A DNA stretch of 9,910 nucleotides, from positions 1-9,910 of the forward strand of contig JAJYOM010000053.1 in the NCBI GenBank assembly GCA_021796175.1, read 5' to 3'. The position numbers and the translations under genes are program-made. The stretch is from Thermoplasmata archaeon (lineage in GTDB: Archaea > Thermoplasmatota > Thermoplasmata > Sysuiplasmatales > Sysuiplasmataceae). The notes under the pieces are model-generated. The model was given only the letters and a program-made list of their open reading frames with translations. It had not been told where the DNA came from and did no database searches. Shown piece by piece: positions 1 to 6,276 of this stretch. How positions within the stretch are numbered: the first letter of the stretch is position 1; every line of letters starts with the position of its first letter.

Positions 1-980
1 AGTGACAGTGAGTCCGCCGTTATCTTGGGAAGTTCCGGGTTAGAGATTGACAGAGTCACATCAGGAGGCTGCCTATAACATGAAGTGAAAAACTGCCAGA
101 GCTCCTCGTAGACAGAGTATGATGAGTCGAACTGCATTCTCGTTCTTATGAAAGCCGGTAGGGTGCTGCTGTCTAGACTGGTCTCATCCTGTAGCTCGAT
201 CTGCATTTTCCCGCATATTATTGGATACATGCAGTGTTTCATTACGGCCAGCTCAATACTCTCTCTTGTTATGTCACCAACAGGGAATGGGATTACCAAG
301 GAAAGGCCCCGTTCAATGTCCCTCTTGAGTGCAAACAGACGACGGAAATCATCTGTGGTGGATTCGTCGGTGATCGGATAGAAATTGTCGGAGTAGAAGC
401 CGTCTATGTTGTATCTGTCTCCATCAATCTGGTGCGTCTTCAGCAGGGCCCTGCCCATAAGATATGAAGTGCTTGAGGCACCGTTGATGGTCAGCCCCCA
501 GAAAGACTTTATCTTGGAGGACATGAAGAATGTATACTTGCCGAGCCCCCATCTCCCCCCGCTTCTGCCTCCCTTTTTCATGGTGCCATCAGACCACCAG
601 AAATTGTAGAAGTCTCCCTGGTTCACCGCCAGATCATTCGGTTCCACGTCACCACCGAGACCAGTTGTGCCGAAGTCTTCAATCACAAGGAATGGAAACC
701 CGGCACCACCCAGGCTCCCTGATATGTTGATACCTGTTGCGGAGAGGTGTTCTTGGAGTCCCTGAAACAGCTCAGATGATTTGCCGGAAGACTGGCATCT
801 CTCCACAGCCAGACGTAATTTTACTGAAGTGTGTCCGTCCAATGCTGCGTCCATTGAGTTCTGGGCCGCCTCCCTCACCAGTGCCTCAACACCGGATGTG
901 TTGTTGAAGAATTCATCCTCATGAGAGGTTTTGTTTACAAACCCGCGGCCTACCTTGCTGAATAACCACTGAAAGCTCAT
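1..980 (-). CDS. GHKL-fold ATPase, MORC/MutL-like, restriction-modification associated (3' part beyond window)
   Basis: Translation from the ATG at 980 stays open for 326 residues to the left edge, so the C-terminus is missing. It carries the ATP-binding motifs of the GHKL (gyrase/Hsp90/histidine kinase/MutL) fold: the N box REAAQNSMDA at residues 36-45 with E37 and N41, the G1 motif VIEDFGTTGL at 99-108 with D102 and G104, and a lid-like GGRWGLGK at 141-148. Neither a histidine-kinase dimerisation domain nor a membrane segment precedes the ATPase, which begins at the N-terminus as in MutL, Hsp90 and MORC proteins. Only nine bases separate the ATG from the stop of the DGQHR gene, so the two are surely co-transcribed. 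Known biology: ATPases of this type occur with C5 methyltransferases and Vsr in prokaryotic restriction-modification-like operons and are thought to act as ATP-driven clamps or remodellers on DNA. A role in recognising or restricting foreign DNA is inferred from context. The fold call is strong; the exact function is unknown. Confidence 0.85.
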   Translation of the reverse strand, partial: MSFQWLFSKVGRGFVNKTSHEDEFFNNTSGVEALVREAAQNSMDAALDGHTSVKLRLAVERCQSSGKSSELFQGLQEHLSATGINISGSLGGAGFPFLVIEDFGTTGLGGDVEPNDLAVNQGDFYNFWWSDGTMKKGGRSGGRWGLGKYTFFMSSKIKSFWGLTINGASSTSYLMGRALLKTHQIDGDRYNIDGFYSDNFYPITDESTTDDFRRLFALKRDIERGLSLVIPFPVGDITRESIELAVMKHCMYPIICGKMQIELQDETSLDSSTLPAFIRTRMQFDSSYSVYEELWQFFTSCYRQPPDVTLSISNPELPKITADSLS

Positions 981-989
981 CTTCCCAAC

Positions 990-2132
990 TCACAGCACTC
1001 TTCCCTGCTTGACTTTATTTTTATCGCTGTAAAAGCTCAGGATTGGTTCTTTCAGCAGCCTGTACACCCGACTCACAGAGCCTTTGTTGTTTCCGAACAG
1101 CTTGGCATCCTCCCAGAACTTGTCTGTCATTTTATCACCTGCTGCTTCCAGTATTTCCCTGAAGACCGCGGGTTCGCGGCTTCCGGCATGGTAGTCATCG
1201 GAGATGTCAATCACATCCAGCAACAGGGTATGCATTACACCGACCCCCAAGGATTTCATCAGGGGAAAGTTACCGGCATCAGCCGTCACAGCATTCGGGC
1301 ACAGTCCGGCTATGCCTTCCCAGTAGGAAGCCAGTATCTCCACTGCGTGCGGTATGTTTGAGTCAGTCAGATCAAACCTCTTGACTAGAGGTTCAAGGCT
1401 GGACACTATCGTTCCTTCGCTCACGACGACCCCCTTCGACCGCTTCGTGTTCGGTATCTGGATTTTGCCGGACCATATCCCCTGCTGCTTCAGTCCGTCA
1501 ACGATCTTGGACGCCACACTCCTCCATTCGATGTCCTTGGCGATTATTCTGGGAAGAGACTGGCGCATGAAAGGGTCTTCTGCCTCGGATATCTTCCGGA
1601 GCACACGATCAGTCAGCTCTGTCCTGAGCCCTTTCTGTGTCTTGTTGATCACCGCGAACTGAACAGCCTCCTCGTATTTTGACAGTCTGGTTATAACGAC
1701 AGGGAATTCGAAGGTCCATGTGACACCCTGTGCCTTCTTTGACTCGTAGGCCATTCGCAGTCCCTCTATCCTGTGCTGGCCGTCAACCTCATAAAGCTCG
1801 GAGCTGGCAGGAATGGTCAGCTTGCCGTAATCCAACGCCCCCGGATATGGTTTGAAATCAATATTGCCGTCCCTGCTGTTCAGCAGTATCCCGGTTGGGG
1901 ACATCCTGTTGTTCCCGATATAGTTGGCAAAGTCCTTGACCCTTGCATCGGTGACAGTTCTCTGATATCCTTCCTGGTTCCCTGATGACCACATATCTGC
2001 CCTGATATGCTTCCTACCCCACTCACCACAAAGAATGCTGCTTGAAATTGCTCCCACATAGAATTCGTTCACGCCCTGCCTGGTCTTCACGACATTCAGG
2101 TTCACAGTCTGCTCAGTTCCGTCCATGTTCAT
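990..2132 (-). CDS. DGQHR-domain protein, DndB-like
   Basis: A 380-residue protein with the diagnostic DGQHR motif at residues 117-121, preceded by YEV, and the second conserved block FAVINKTQKGLR at 159-170. Both are typical of the DGQHR family that includes DndB, the regulator of DNA phosphorothioation operons, and DpdB of the 7-deazaguanine DNA-modification cluster. DndB acts as a transcriptional repressor and binds DNA; the biochemical role of the wider family is unsettled. No dndA/C/D/E or dpd gene is present here, so this is a DndB-like protein in a cytosine-methylation context. The start is ATG 2132 or ATG 2126: a TATA box centred near 2154 would place the transcript start around 2128, so the mRNA is close to leaderless either way. 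The GHKL ATPase gene follows after nine bases. Two matching dyads surround the promoter, which suggests that a repressor, perhaps this protein itself, controls the unit. Confidence 0.88.
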   Translation of the reverse strand: MNMDGTEQTVNLNVVKTRQGVNEFYVGAISSSILCGEWGRKHIRADMWSSGNQEGYQRTVTDARVKDFANYIGNNRMSPTGILLNSRDGNIDFKPYPGALDYGKLTIPASSELYEVDGQHRIEGLRMAYESKKAQGVTWTFEFPVVITRLSKYEEAVQFAVINKTQKGLRTELTDRVLRKISEAEDPFMRQSLPRIIAKDIEWRSVASKIVDGLKQQGIWSGKIQIPNTKRSKGVVVSEGTIVSSLEPLVKRFDLTDSNIPHAVEILASYWEGIAGLCPNAVTADAGNFPLMKSLGVGVMHTLLLDVIDISDDYHAGSREPAVFREILEAAGDKMTDKFWEDAKLFGNNKGSVSRVYRLLKEPILSFYSDKNKVKQGRVL

Positions 2133-2138
2133 TGTTAT

Positions 2139-2162
2139 AGGGTTTCCAATTATATAAACCCT
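2139..2162. promoter_or_regulatory. Operator-like dyad 1, overlapping the TATA box
   Basis: Perfect 7-base arms, AGGGTTT (2139-2145) and AAACCCT (2156-2162), with a 10-base AT-rich spacer that contains most of the TATA box. A protein bound here would block TBP/TFB. It shares its arm sequence and spacer length with the second dyad at 2173-2194. Confidence 0.55.
2150..2158 (-). promoter_or_regulatory. TATA box of the DGQHR-GHKL unit
   Basis: Read on the minus strand the sequence is TTTATATAA. Its centre lies about 22 bases before ATG 2132 and about 28 before ATG 2126, a typical archaeal TATA distance for a leaderless or nearly leaderless transcript. It separates the DGQHR-GHKL unit from the upstream Vsr gene, which ends 228 bases before the DGQHR start. 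The rest of that 2133-2359 gap shows no ORF. Confidence 0.65.
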
Positions 2163-2172
2163 TCATTTATAG

Positions 2173-2194
2173 AGGTTTAGATATATACAAACCT
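2173..2194. promoter_or_regulatory. Operator-like dyad 2, upstream of the TATA box
   Basis: Perfect 6-base arms, AGGTTT (2173-2178) and AAACCT (2189-2194), around a 10-base spacer; over all 22 positions, 18 agree with the reverse complement. Its centre is 33 bases from that of dyad 1, about three helical turns, so two repressor dimers could sit on the same face of the DNA. Confidence 0.55.
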
Positions 2195-2359
2195 TCTACG
2201 ACAGCAGTTATTCATGCAGAATGAACATCCTAGCCCCTTGACTCTTCAGGTGCTCGGTATTTTATTGGTAGATTATAGCTTGTCATAAAAGTTCATTGGG
2301 GGAAGTATGTCCAGCACTGGATCTACCGATAACAACCAACCGTTTCTTTTCGCCTGACG

Positions 2360-2773
2360 CTAGTCAGTAGGGGAAGTCAGCATAAGCGTTATTCTGCTTA
2401 TCTCACGACTCTGATTCTCCTCGATTTTGCACTCCCAGAGCGTGATAACCCGCCAGCCCAGAGCCTTCAGTTCTCTTGTTACCCCCAGATCTCTTTCTTT
2501 GTTCTTGGTTAGCTTCTGGACCCAGAAATCCCGCCTAGTCGAGGGAATTGTAGATAGTTTACACCCATGCATATGCCAGAAGCAGCCATTGACAAACACA
2601 GCAATCTTCCTTCCGGGAAAGACCAAATCCGGCCTGCCAGGCAGAGAGGAGCGAATTCGGTATCTGAATCCTCTGGAGTAAAGTGCTCTCCTTATTCTGA
2701 TTTCCAGCGAGGTGTTGCTCGACCTGATCCGGGACATATTCCAGCTTCTTTTCTCTTTGCTCAGTCTATCCAT
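2360..2773 (-). CDS. vsr: Very short patch repair (Vsr) endonuclease
   Basis: From ATG 2773 the protein has 137 residues, close to the usual Vsr length of about 140-155. It opens with the family signature DRLSKEKRSWNMSRIRSSNT. Counting from this start, D49 in LPGRPDLVFPG matches catalytic Asp51 of E. coli Vsr. C64, H67, H69 and C71 in GCFWHMHGC, plus C115 in LWEC, match Cys66, His69, His71, Cys73 and Cys117, which cover the second catalytic residue and the structural zinc site, all with a constant offset of two. Every key residue is therefore kept. Vsr nicks 5' of the T in T:G mismatches made when 5-methylcytosine deaminates, so it protects the host sites methylated by the adjacent methyltransferase. 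ATG 2782 and GTG 2788 are also in frame; 2773 is preferred because the family homology begins there. It lies 111 bases after the methyltransferase stop in the same direction. In some islands Vsr-fold proteins are also proposed to restrict DNA. Confidence 0.95.
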   Translation of the reverse strand: MDRLSKEKRSWNMSRIRSSNTSLEIRIRRALYSRGFRYRIRSSLPGRPDLVFPGRKIAVFVNGCFWHMHGCKLSTIPSTRRDFWVQKLTKNKERDLGVTRELKALGWRVITLWECKIEENQSREISRITLMLTSPTD

Positions 2774-2884
2774 GTGCCACATCCCCACTCGCGGGTTTCT
2801 TTCTGGTTATTCCGGCCGGACTCGACTTCAGCCGTGAAAATCCAGCGCCGCGGCTCTGTCCCATTTTCATCTCAACCTCTGCAG

Positions 2885-4537
2885 TCAGGACATACTACTT
2901 CCTGCACAAGTAAGTGGTGTAAGCCGAAGCTTCTTTGGCTTATTTGATCTGTGGGTTCCGGCTGTTTGTTTCTCGTCCTGATTGAGTCCCCTTTCCAGCA
3001 CATCATTAACCACTTCAGCTATCTGGAGAGCGAGGTATGGAGGCACCGCGTTGCCTACCTGAACATACTGTGCTGTCCTCTTGCCTTCAAAGAAGTAGTT
3101 GTCGGGAAAGGTCTGTATGCGGGCGGCCTCGCGGACAGTCAGGCTCCGGCACTGCTGCGGATCAGGGTGTATGTAGTAATGCCCATCCTTGCTAATATGG
3201 GACATCACAGTTGTCCCCGGTTTCATCTGCAGCTGCACTCTGAATCTATCCGAAAACTTGCTTTCTCCTCCGCGCGGGGTCTTCGCACTCTCATGGTCCG
3301 GTTTCAGTATCCGGGGGAAGTCACTGAGTTTGGGGCTGACACCGGTCACTTTTGCGAAGCTGGAGGCAAAGAAATATCTGTAGAGGTCTTTGCGTATGTG
3401 TGATCGGGAGGAATGGTTGCAGGCACCTTTCAACCTGCTGTCAAAGTACCAGTCCTTAAGGTAGTCGGTGGGATATTTCCCTTCTATGAAATCGCCGCCT
3501 GTCTCAAGTTCCGGCGCACGGAGCTCCCTTAGCTGGCCAGTCATATATTCGCTCAGCTCATTCTGAAATAACCCGCTGGATTTCGCAGTTATCCAGGAAC
3601 GATGCATCTGCGACTTCAGCAGTTCCTCCCATTTCTTCCCGGAATCCCTGCAGTCAGACAGACCGCTTCTTATGTTGGGCAGTCCTCCGATTACCCTCGA
3701 TATAGGGATCTTCGCCTGCTTGGTCAAAGGGATGGGATCGTCTAGATGCAGGTCCTCCCTGACACCAAGCAGTATCACCCTGTGCCTGGACTGCGGGATC
3801 CCGAAATCCTCAGCTCTCACAACTGAGGATCGGGGCATGGTGTCCCCAACCGGCTTGCCGGTCGAGAGCGAGTATATGGAGTAGGAGCGGTGTCTGTCGC
3901 TTGCAGTTTCCCTTCCTTCCCGTTTCAACGCGGCTACAGGATTCTGCAAGTCCTGAAGAATCCTTGAAAATATCCTCTGACCACTCAAAGTCGCAGAAAG
4001 CAGGCCCTTGACATTTTCCATTATGAATACTGCAGGATTATGGTCGGCCAATATCTGGAGGTATTCCACATAAAGCCTTTGCCTTGGATCCTCCTCGGCG
4101 ATGTAGTCAGGATTGCCGGCGTTCCTCGCTCTGCCGATAAGCGAGTAAGCCTGGCAGGGGGGTCCTCCAATTAACACGCAATTGTCTGCACCGTTGAGTA
4201 ATCCCCTGATCTTGCCACGTATCTCCATCCCTGACTCTTTATCGGAGCCTATTTCTGCTTTCAGGCATCTGTTCGCTGCGTCCTGAGCAGCGTCAGGATA
4301 TGAGTGGAAGAGGGTGTCTGCATCAATACGTCCTTGAAGATATTCATAATACTCATCCGGTGCACCTGAGCCAAAGTGACGGAAGAAGGCTCTCAACTTC
4401 AGAGTTCTGAAGGCATTCTCATCTTTCTCTACAGAGAGGGAGACCTCGAACTTCCTTTTCCCTGCACAGTCCCGGAATGCTGAGAATCCCTCGCCAAGCC
4501 CTCCCGGCCCCGCGAAAATATCTATGACTTTGAACAT
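2885..4537 (-). CDS. DNA (cytosine-5)-methyltransferase
   Basis: A 550-residue Dcm-type enzyme that transfers a methyl group from SAM to carbon 5 of cytosine. Motifs run in normal order: I, VIDIFAGPGGLGEGF at 4-18; IV, GGPPCQAYS at 124-132 with catalytic C128; VI, MENVKGLL at 173-180; VIII, QSRHRVILLG at 249-258; IX, SLTVREAARIQTFP at 465-478; X, QVGNAVPPYLA at 493-503. The target-recognition region between VIII and IX, about 280-460, is large and includes CNHSSRSH at 373-380 and SHISKDGHYYIHPDP at 446-460, as in the Dcm subfamily found next to Vsr and GHKL ATPases. The open frame extends 65 codons upstream to ATG 4732, but ATG 4537 is chosen because motif I starts at once, a TATA box lies 33 bases upstream and AGGA precedes the ATG. 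It heads the unit with vsr. The target site cannot be read from the sequence. Confidence 0.95.
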   Translation of the reverse strand: MFKVIDIFAGPGGLGEGFSAFRDCAGKRKFEVSLSVEKDENAFRTLKLRAFFRHFGSGAPDEYYEYLQGRIDADTLFHSYPDAAQDAANRCLKAEIGSDKESGMEIRGKIRGLLNGADNCVLIGGPPCQAYSLIGRARNAGNPDYIAEEDPRQRLYVEYLQILADHNPAVFIMENVKGLLSATLSGQRIFSRILQDLQNPVAALKREGRETASDRHRSYSIYSLSTGKPVGDTMPRSSVVRAEDFGIPQSRHRVILLGVREDLHLDDPIPLTKQAKIPISRVIGGLPNIRSGLSDCRDSGKKWEELLKSQMHRSWITAKSSGLFQNELSEYMTGQLRELRAPELETGGDFIEGKYPTDYLKDWYFDSRLKGACNHSSRSHIRKDLYRYFFASSFAKVTGVSPKLSDFPRILKPDHESAKTPRGGESKFSDRFRVQLQMKPGTTVMSHISKDGHYYIHPDPQQCRSLTVREAARIQTFPDNYFFEGKRTAQYVQVGNAVPPYLALQIAEVVNDVLERGLNQDEKQTAGTHRSNKPKKLRLTPLTCAGSSMS

Positions 4538-4570
4538 TGTCCTGCGTTCTCTACTTCGTTGATGTAGCGC

Positions 4571-4578
4571 AAATATAA
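4571..4578 (-). promoter_or_regulatory. TATA box for the methyltransferase-vsr unit
   Basis: On the minus strand this reads TTATATTT. Its centre is about 37 bases from ATG 4537, predicting transcription start near 4548 and a leader of about 11 bases that contains AGGA. This is the main reason for preferring the shorter methyltransferase. Confidence 0.5.
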
Positions 4579-4901
4579 TGTCTTTTACCGTTAAGGGCAA
4601 ACACACTATTCTGGAAGTCGTGAGGCTTGATATGACAAGGGATATTTCAGCCGCAGCTATTGCCGATTGTGTGAAACGCACTGATTCATGGCCAAAACGC
4701 AGCAGTTTATCCAGTTCAGTCTCGAGAGTCATTGGTTTTCAATTAAGGTTACACTTAGAACTGGATGAGGTATTTACTGTCAGCCAGCCAAGCTTCACAT
4801 GATATTGACATCAGGGGGTGACGTCGGGTCGAACACCATATATTCAGGTGCGACAAGAAAAGAATATGAACTTATGTTGACTTTCACCCTTGGGGTTTGC
4901 T
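4579..4901. other. Intergenic divergent control region
   Basis: The gap between the methyltransferase promoter and the small plus-strand gene. The minus-strand frame of the methyltransferase stays open to 4732 but shows no family similarity. On the plus strand ACCATATATT at 4835-4844 is a possible TATA box, predicting a transcript start near 4866 and a leader of about 36 bases before ATG 4902. A short direct repeat, TGACATCAGGG then TGACGTCGGG, lies at 4807-4827. I see no RNA gene or further ORF. Confidence 0.4.
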
Positions 4902-5132
4902 ATGAAGGGAAAAAGGACCAACCACGGATATGTGAAAGCGAAGATGCATGGAGGTGGAGCCAATCATGGAACGCTTGGACTTCATTTCGAGAAGAGAGAT
5001 GAAGAGGCTGTAAAGCTGATGAAGGCGTTACTGTCAGCAATTCTCAGCGGACAGAAGGTTGATGTCACTATCTATAAGGGCAGTCCCCTGAAGAACGGGA
5101 AAATAAGGATAACCGTAACCACAGCCGATTAG
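4902..5132 (+). CDS. Small hypothetical protein (76 aa)
   Basis: I do not recognise this protein. It begins MKGKRTNHGYVKAKMHGGG, with a basic, glycine- and histidine-rich N-terminus. A likely amphipathic helix follows (about residues 32-49, EEAVKLMKALLSAILSGQ), then two probable beta strands ending VTIYKG...IRITVTTAD. It is soluble, with neither signal peptide nor membrane helix. ATG 4902 is chosen; a TTG at 4890 is also in frame. The ribosome site is weak (GGGG nine bases before the ATG), and a TATA-like ACCATATATT sits about 60 bases upstream. It is divergent from the methyltransferase, the two starts being 364 bases apart. Codon choice (AAG, AGG, ATA) resembles the neighbours, which supports a real gene. 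A role linked to the modification locus is possible, but nothing in the sequence shows it. A strongly self-complementary segment begins two bases after the stop. Confidence 0.55.
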   Translation: MKGKRTNHGYVKAKMHGGGANHGTLGLHFEKRDEEAVKLMKALLSAILSGQKVDVTIYKGSPLKNGKIRITVTTAD

Positions 5133-5133
5133 A

Positions 5134-5208
5134 ACAAGACAGTGATCTCTCCCAGACTTCTACGCGAAGTGAAACTGGGGAAGCAGAAAGTACTTGAAAG
5201 TGTCTTGT
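5134..5208 (+). other. Nested inverted repeats, possible structured RNA or 3'-UTR element
   Basis: The outer arms are ACAAGACA (5134-5141) and TGTCTTGT (5201-5208), a perfect 8-base pair. Inside them CCCAG (5151-5155) pairs with CTGGG (5175-5179), and ACTTC (5156-5160) with GAAGT (5166-5170) around the loop TACGC; GAAA is bulged on one side. The result is a lower stem, an asymmetric internal loop and a bulged upper hairpin. It could be a 3'-UTR structure, a terminator-like fold or a small RNA; the stem-pocket-stem shape recalls H/ACA guides, but no ACA box is seen after the outer stem. Confidence 0.4.
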
Positions 5209-5226
5209 CCCATCCGACTTAAGCAT

Positions 5227-5290
5227 TGCACTGGAGATCAATCTCATTGTAAGTTTCCACTTCAGTGCACTGCTGTGCCTCACAGAGTAC
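5227..5290. repeat. Second cluster of short inverted repeats
   Basis: TGCACTG (5227-5233) pairs with CAGTGCA (5263-5269). Within the loop GAGA-TCAA-TCTC (5234-5245) can form its own hairpin. CAGTGCACTG (5263-5272) is a perfect 10-base palindrome. CTGTG-CCT-CACAG follows at about 5273-5285. Together with the fold just upstream, most of 5134-5290 is self-complementary. No convincing ORF explains it. Confidence 0.35.
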
Positions 5291-5380
5291 ACTAACCATA
5301 TGACTCATTAGATCTTGCGAAAGGGGGGAAAGTGGAATGGTTTAAAGGTGTGAAACATATGAATTACAGGTACTATCAGA

Positions 5381-5395
5381 ATATTTAAATATATA
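5381..5395 (+). promoter_or_regulatory. TATA box upstream of the 99-aa gene
   Basis: A run of A and T, ATATTTAAATATATA, is the strongest TATA-like element in this part. A TATA centre at 5386-5389 predicts transcription from about 5410-5415, at or just after the ATG of a six-codon mini-ORF (5410-5430) and about 30 bases before the TTG start of the main gene. Confidence 0.6.
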
Positions 5396-5409
5396 GTGAT
5401 TACATAAGG

Positions 5410-5430
5410 ATGTCGAAGATGAGTAGCTAA
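5410..5430 (+). other. Six-codon mini-ORF in the leader (MSKMSS-stop)
   Basis: ATG 5410 begins a six-codon frame ending with TAA at 5428-5430, in the same frame as the downstream gene, whose Shine-Dalgarno site starts three bases later. If the mRNA starts at the ATG, this peptide would be read leaderless and could couple translation to the main gene. It may also be chance. Confidence 0.25.
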
Positions 5431-5442
5431 AGAAGGTGGTAA

Positions 5443-5742
5443 TTGTTGAGAACATTAGGGGTTCCAATTGCTGAAGTGAGCAAAAAGAAGCGAATAACCA
5501 AGGAGTCAGTCTTGGAGGCGGTAAGCAACTGGACAGTCAAGAAGAAGGAGTATCCCTCAACGTACGCAATACTGACCGAGCATGGGATTGATATCAGCGG
5601 CTGTCAAGGAGACTTCACTCAGTGGGCACCCGACGCGCACTCCGGTTATTCGAGGATCAGGACCATTGCAATTAAGCTTGAAAAGGAAGGAAAACTGGCC
5701 GAATTCAAGTACGGAAGACTGATACTCTATAAGATGCCATGA
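5443..5742 (+). CDS. Hypothetical protein (99 aa), possible small DNA-binding protein
   Basis: I do not recognise a named family. The TTG start at 5443 (TTG 5446 is next) is supported by AAGGTGGT at 5433-5440, a good archaeal Shine-Dalgarno site. The product is lysine-rich and soluble. Two predicted helices at about 17-33 (ITKESVLEAVSNWTVKK) and 37-48 are followed by a central loop with DFTQWAPDAHSGYSRI, a basic helix (SRIRTIAIKLEKEGKL) and a short beta pair (AEFKYGRLILYKMP). That ending resembles the recognition helix and wing of small winged-helix proteins, so DNA binding is a fair guess and no more. It converges with the AbiEi-like gene, leaving 24 bases between their stop codons. The strong TATA box, short leader and good ribosome site suggest it is well expressed. 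Confidence 0.65.
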   Translation: MLRTLGVPIAEVSKKKRITKESVLEAVSNWTVKKKEYPSTYAILTEHGIDISGCQGDFTQWAPDAHSGYSRIRTIAIKLEKEGKLAEFKYGRLILYKMP

Positions 5743-5766
5743 GATGGCGCAAATGCGAAAAATTCA

Positions 5767-6276
5767 CTACTTTTCCGCATAATCACCGATTAGAGAATTA
5801 ATCTGTGTCGAATAACGGCTGCCCATTCTCTCCGCAAAGTCTCTCAGGACTTTTCGGCTGGACCCGTTAATCAAAGCCTGTCGGGTTACGGGATCTAATT
5901 CCTTCTGAAAGTGCATGAAGTCCAGAAGTATCTTCTCTGGTAATGACACTGGAACGAATAATCCGGAGAAGCTCAGGTACTCGAATCCAAAGAATGCGCG
6001 AAAGTCAATTCTGTGAACTATCACCTTTGATTTCATCACCTCTCTCAATCCTGCATTTGCCTTGGAGGTGGTCATGATTACCGGATTTACCTGCTGGGTC
6101 CATATCTTCCGAAGTGTCAGAGCATACTCCATACCATAATAGAATGGCCTGAAGGCAAAGCCAATTACATCCTCATCTCTGGAGAATGTGTAGAATCCCT
6201 TCTTAATCCGTACCAACCGCCTGCTCTTTACAAGATTGTGAAGGAGCAGTCTGGAATAGTCCTCACTCGAACCCAT
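5767..6276 (-). CDS. AbiEi-like antitoxin/transcriptional regulator, 5' end apparently disrupted
   Basis: From ATG 6276 there are 169 residues with the AbiEi pattern: the end of a winged helix-turn-helix (LLLHNLVKSRRLVRIKKGFYTFSR, about 10-33), then the body with FRPFYYGMEYAL at 42-53, VIMTTSKANA at 66-75, VIVHRID at 85-91 and LFVPVSLPEKILLDFMHF at 106-123. AbiEi proteins are antitoxins of type IV systems and repress their own operon. The family's first helix is encoded upstream of this ATG: in-frame codons read TLPLFTAGDARRYLAS, with no ATG, GTG or TTG, and end at TGA 6325-6327. Beyond that stop the same frame reads LGLPV, which resembles the stretch usually preceding FTAGDA. The gene therefore looks damaged by a nonsense or small insertion event, or is translated as a truncated protein. 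No AbiEii toxin gene is adjacent: downstream lies a convergent unrelated gene. Function today is doubtful. Confidence 0.65.
   Translation of the reverse strand: MGSSEDYSRLLLHNLVKSRRLVRIKKGFYTFSRDEDVIGFAFRPFYYGMEYALTLRKIWTQQVNPVIMTTSKANAGLREVMKSKVIVHRIDFRAFFGFEYLSFSGLFVPVSLPEKILLDFMHFQKELDPVTRQALINGSSRKVLRDFAERMGSRYSTQINSLIGDYAEK

Noticed and set aside
990..2132. A full Dnd phosphorothioation system, suggested by the DndB-like protein
   Set aside because: No DndA, DndC, DndD or DndE homologue is in the window; the neighbours are a cytosine methyltransferase and Vsr.
4538..4732. 65-codon N-terminal extension of the methyltransferase from ATG 4732
   Set aside because: Motif I begins directly after ATG 4537, the extension has no recognisable domain, and a TATA box at 4571-4578 would put transcription start inside it.
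5068..5292. Minus-strand 74-codon ORF over the structured segment
   Set aside because: It overlaps the real 76-aa gene's 3' end and the inverted repeats. Its Ser/Arg/Leu-rich translation lacks family features and no promoter is seen.
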